From positions 1 to 41,749 of the forward strand of contig JABZFM010000037.1 of NCBI GenBank assembly GCA_014237465.1: a stretch of 41,749 nt of DNA, written 5' to 3'. The notes under the pieces are model-generated. The model saw nothing but the letters and a program-made list of their open reading frames with translations. It was not told the DNA's origin and searched no databases. Below are positions 39,897 to 41,749 of the stretch, in pieces. The DNA is from Desulfobacteraceae bacterium (GTDB lineage Bacteria; Desulfobacterota; Desulfobacteria; Desulfobacterales; Desulfosalsimonadaceae). Both the position numbers and the translations under genes were made by a program. Numbering within the stretch: position 1 is the first letter of the stretch; each line of letters begins with the position of its first letter.

Positions 39897-40709
39897 ATGG
39901 CTCGTGCAAAAAGGCATTATCTTCCCGGCCATGTCTGGCATATAACCCACCGATGCCATAAGAGAGAATTTCTTTTAAAATTTCCAAAAGATCGGCGCAG
40001 ATGGATTGAGTGGCTATACCAGGCAAAGAAAAGATACAGCGGTTTGAGCGTGTTAAATTATATGGTCACATCAAACCATGTCCACCTGCTTGTATTTGAT
40101 AATGGAGGCCGGAATGTCATCCCAGATTCAATAAAGTTGGTCGCTGGCAGAACCGGCCAGGAATACAATGTCCGCAAAAACAGGAAGGGTGCATTTTGGG
40201 AGGACCGCTATCATGCTACGGCAGTGGAAAGTAACCGCTATTTAAGGCAATGTATCACTTATATCGATATGAATATGGTTCGTGCCGGCGTGGTAGAGCA
40301 TCCCACACAATGGGAGTTTTGTGGATATAATGAAATCCAGAATCCCAGAAAGAGGAAAGGCATTATCGATTCTGACCGGTTGATGGACTTGCTGGGCTTT
40401 GAAAACTATGATGATTTAAAAGATGATCACTACAAATGGGTGGACAGTGCAATGCAGGGTGATAATAGTGATAAAGAAAACAAGTGGACACAAAGCATTG
40501 CTGTCGGGAGTAAAACATTTATTGAGAAGATGAAAGAAGCCCTTGGGTTTAGAGCAACAGGAAGAAAGATAATTTGCGCTGACGATACCTTTGAACTTCG
40601 GGAAGTGCTGACGCCATATGGCAAAGCTAATAATTTGGATTCCGGAAACACATTTTTATGGGATCAACAACCACCATCCTTGATCGGCCAGTTTTTGCAT
40701 GGAAATTGA
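39897..40709 (+). mobile_element. REP-associated tyrosine transposase (RAYT, IS200-like Y1)
   Basis: A 270-residue Y1 transposase of the TnpA_REP type. ITHRCHKREFLLKF opens the fold, the HUH motif is in VTSNHVHLLVF, and the catalytic Tyr region is ESNRYLRQCITYIDMNMVRAG; GAFWEDRYHAT lies between. About 90 C-terminal residues form a variable tail. Such enzymes bind and cleave REP palindromes, which fits the many REP-like hairpins in this window. The ATG follows AAGAGA. Length is normal and the frame intact, so it may be active. Confidence 0.9.
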
Positions 40710-41046
40710 TCGATTAAGACCGAAATACGGGTGTTATTAGGTGTCTTTTCTCGATTTTTCAATATGTTACTGTGGCCCGACCCCAGGCCAGCCCAGGCCA
40801 GTTGGTGATTGTGGGATTTCGATATAATGTATGGAAGTCGGGGTAGATGGTTACTCTTGGCAAAAAGCAGCAGTGAATTCAAAAACAGGAGGGCTGAACG
40901 TTTATGAAATAGGAGATTTTTTAAAGCCTGTTTACAGGTTAATGGATTGGTACGCCCTAAAAAAATAACACTTCGCAAAACCGCACTTCATTCCCCCTGC
41001 ACACAAAAAGATATTTTCTTATATAATAGTCACCAAGACCGGGCTT
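40710..41046. other. Intergenic stretch with right end of RAYT element
   Basis: Carries the right 15-bp inverted repeat (40772-40786) and a direct repeat CCCAGGCCAG (40783-40802). No gene is convincing: a minus-strand frame at 40664-40978 has no ribosome site and overlaps the transposase end. Residual cassette DNA to the left of the attC site would lie here. Confidence 0.4.
40772..40786. repeat. Right 15-bp inverted repeat of REP-transposase element
   Basis: GTGGCCCGACCCCAG, exact reverse complement of 39775-39789. GACCCCAGGCC within and after it also occurs near 12157-12167. Confidence 0.75.
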
Positions 41047-41108
41047 GTTCAACCTTCGGATAAGATTGTGGTTCGTTCCTCACATCAATCTATCCTTGTT
41101 CGTTATGA
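41047..41108 (-). other. attC-like integron recombination site 2
   Basis: Read on the minus strand: R''-like TCATAAC (41108-41102), imperfect inner arms GGATA-GATTG and CAATC-TTATCC with one extrahelical base, and R' GTTGAAC (41053-41047), which fits GTTRRRY. R'' is the exact complement of GTTATGA at the cassette's other end (41557-41551), as predicted for one excisable cassette. The cassette gene's stop codon TAA lies in R''. Confidence 0.65.
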
Positions 41109-41537
41109 GCTGGTTTCCGCAATTGACGGTTTAATACTTATAAAAAACCTTAAAACCATTATAATTAAAACTATCTCGATGAATAGCATTATATGTGATG
41201 GCAATAAATTTGTTACAACTCTTACTGTGCCTGGTTTAATAGGAGGCGGCTTGATATTGTTGTATACTTGATAAAGATAGATATTGTTTACTCCGATTGA
41301 CAAACGATTAATCGCATCAACGAACAAAGCCCCAAATGATAGAATGAAAAAATTACTTTTTTCTGTTTTTATGAATGAGGCCATTGAGCCGACTAACATC
41401 AATAGCGGAATAAAAACTTTATAAAATAGATCAGGGCTGGACATCCAAATAATCTGATCGGGCAATATTCCGACATTATTCCTGAGAAGAGTGCATAAAG
41501 CTATCAGCATAATAAAAAATAAGATTAATTTTTTCAT
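41103..41537 (-). CDS. Cassette-borne small membrane protein, unknown
   Basis: A 144-residue protein of unrecognised family. Hydrophobic segments lie at about residues 3-18 (possible signal anchor), 38-56, 64-80 and 112-133, so it is probably an inner-membrane protein with three or four helices. A middle loop has YNNIKPPPIKPG. It starts at an ATG 13 bases inside the cassette, with no good ribosome site, as is common for first genes of integron cassettes, and its TAA is in the attC core. AT-rich compared with the chromosome. Confidence 0.6.
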   Translation of the reverse strand: MKKLILFFIMLIALCTLLRNNVGILPDQIIWMSSPDLFYKVFIPLLMLVGSMASFIKTEKSNFFILSFGALFVDAINRLSIGVNNIYLYQVYNNIKPPPIKPGTVRVVTNLLPSHIMLFIEIVLIIMVLRFFISIKPSIAETSS

Positions 41538-41550
41538 AACATTGTTTTGC

Positions 41551-41610
41551 TCATAACGCTGTAAATCAGCCGTGCGGTTTTTTGCGTCGGCTGCATTTGC
41601 ATGGTTAGGA
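41551..41610 (-). other. attC-like integron recombination site 1
   Basis: Read on the minus strand, TCCTAAC (41610-41604) and GTTATGA (41557-41551) bound a 60-bp imperfect palindrome. Inner arms CAGCCG and CGGCTG are followed by AAATG against AAAT with one extrahelical G, and the central spacer is unpaired, as in class 1 attC sites. CAGCCGACGC and GCGTTATG are close to the aadA-type site I recall. This is the clearest attC site in the window. Confidence 0.75.
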
Positions 41611-41623
41611 TTCTTTCATAAAT

Positions 41624-41749
41624 TCACTCAATAAATTCTCCAATTATACTATGCTTTCGTTTGATTTCATAAATAAAGCGATCATAATGTCTCAATCGAA
41701 TTATTGAGTGGATAATCAGGTAGGCACCAAAAACAATTAAAGTGAGATT
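41624..41749 (-). CDS. C-terminal part of a second cassette gene
   Basis: The window edge cuts this frame. The visible 41 residues begin with a membrane-helix-like LTLIVFGAYLIIHSII, then a basic tail with YDRFIYEIKRKHSIIGEF. The TGA lies 13 bp before the attC core, the usual spacing in a cassette. Family unknown. Confidence 0.55.
   Translation of the reverse strand, partial: NLTLIVFGAYLIIHSIIRLRHYDRFIYEIKRKHSIIGEFIE

Noticed and set aside
40664-40978. Minus-strand frame after the transposase
   Set aside because: It overlaps the transposase end and its inverted repeat and has no start context; the protein text is not family-like.
41068-41271. Plus-strand frame across attC site 2
   Set aside because: Antisense to the cassette gene and through the recombination site, with no coding signal.

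Overview
The window looks like chromosome of an anaerobic Desulfobacterota bacterium, most likely Desulfobacterales. The grounds are indirect: two ADP-forming acyl-CoA synthetase-type proteins, Na+-pumping decarboxylase subunits, a glutamyl-tRNA reductase gene beside a Met8-type precorrin-2 dehydrogenase and a CcsA/HemX protein, and many short palindromic intergenic repeats with a REP-associated transposase. No rRNA, tRNA or CRISPR array was seen.

Layout. 1-563 is non-coding and repeat-bearing. 564-6604 is housekeeping: PBP1A, three small conserved proteins (unknown, DUF3467, DUF1820) and an acyl-CoA synthetase with the ATP-grasp half first. 6605-13135 is accessory: REP-like palindromes, an AT-rich trio of a SAM methyltransferase and two HNH proteins (the first resembling phosphorothioate-sensing SBD-HNH enzymes), a DUF3592-like membrane protein, a stand-alone GMP-synthase-type ATP pyrophosphatase lying between two 119-bp repeats, and a single-domain receiver with Arg in place of the conserved Lys. 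13034-14844 has a four-site palindromic operator-like array in front of a DUF2089-type regulator, then a small membrane protein and a lipoprotein hydrolase.

From 14978 to 35592 nearly everything is on the minus strand: enoyl-CoA hydratase with a second acyl-CoA synthetase (alpha half first), MltF, a DUF6909-like protein, a PemK/MazF toxin with a broken-looking antitoxin, Elp3-like radical SAM, RNase III, a PHP phosphoesterase, DksA, a five-gene tetrapyrrole cluster (DHH phosphoesterase, MBL hydrolase, Met8-like enzyme, CcsA/HemX, HemA), Na+ decarboxylase beta and gamma subunits, a cyclic-nucleotide-binding protein and a double-OmpA lipoprotein. On the plus strand in this interval are only a peptidoglycan-binding outer-membrane-type protein (22334-23299) and a broken zinc-ribbon gene.

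35760-38800 is a p-aminobenzoate operon: pabA and a pabB-pabC fusion behind a leader with a strong intrinsic terminator directly before the pabA ribosome site, which points to attenuation. 38817-39430 is a Phd/VapC-type toxin-antitoxin pair whose promoter area holds a dyad and direct repeats and abuts a truncated, inverted REP transposase copy. A full-length copy follows at 39897-40709, enclosed by 15-bp inverted repeats. The right edge (41047-41749) holds two attC-like integron recombination sites bounding one complete gene cassette and the tail of another. No integrase is in view.

The best candidates for unreported biology are the edge cassette array, the methyltransferase/SBD-HNH/HNH trio, the operator array of the DUF2089 operon, the pab leader attenuator and the repeat-flanked GMP-synthase-like orphan.
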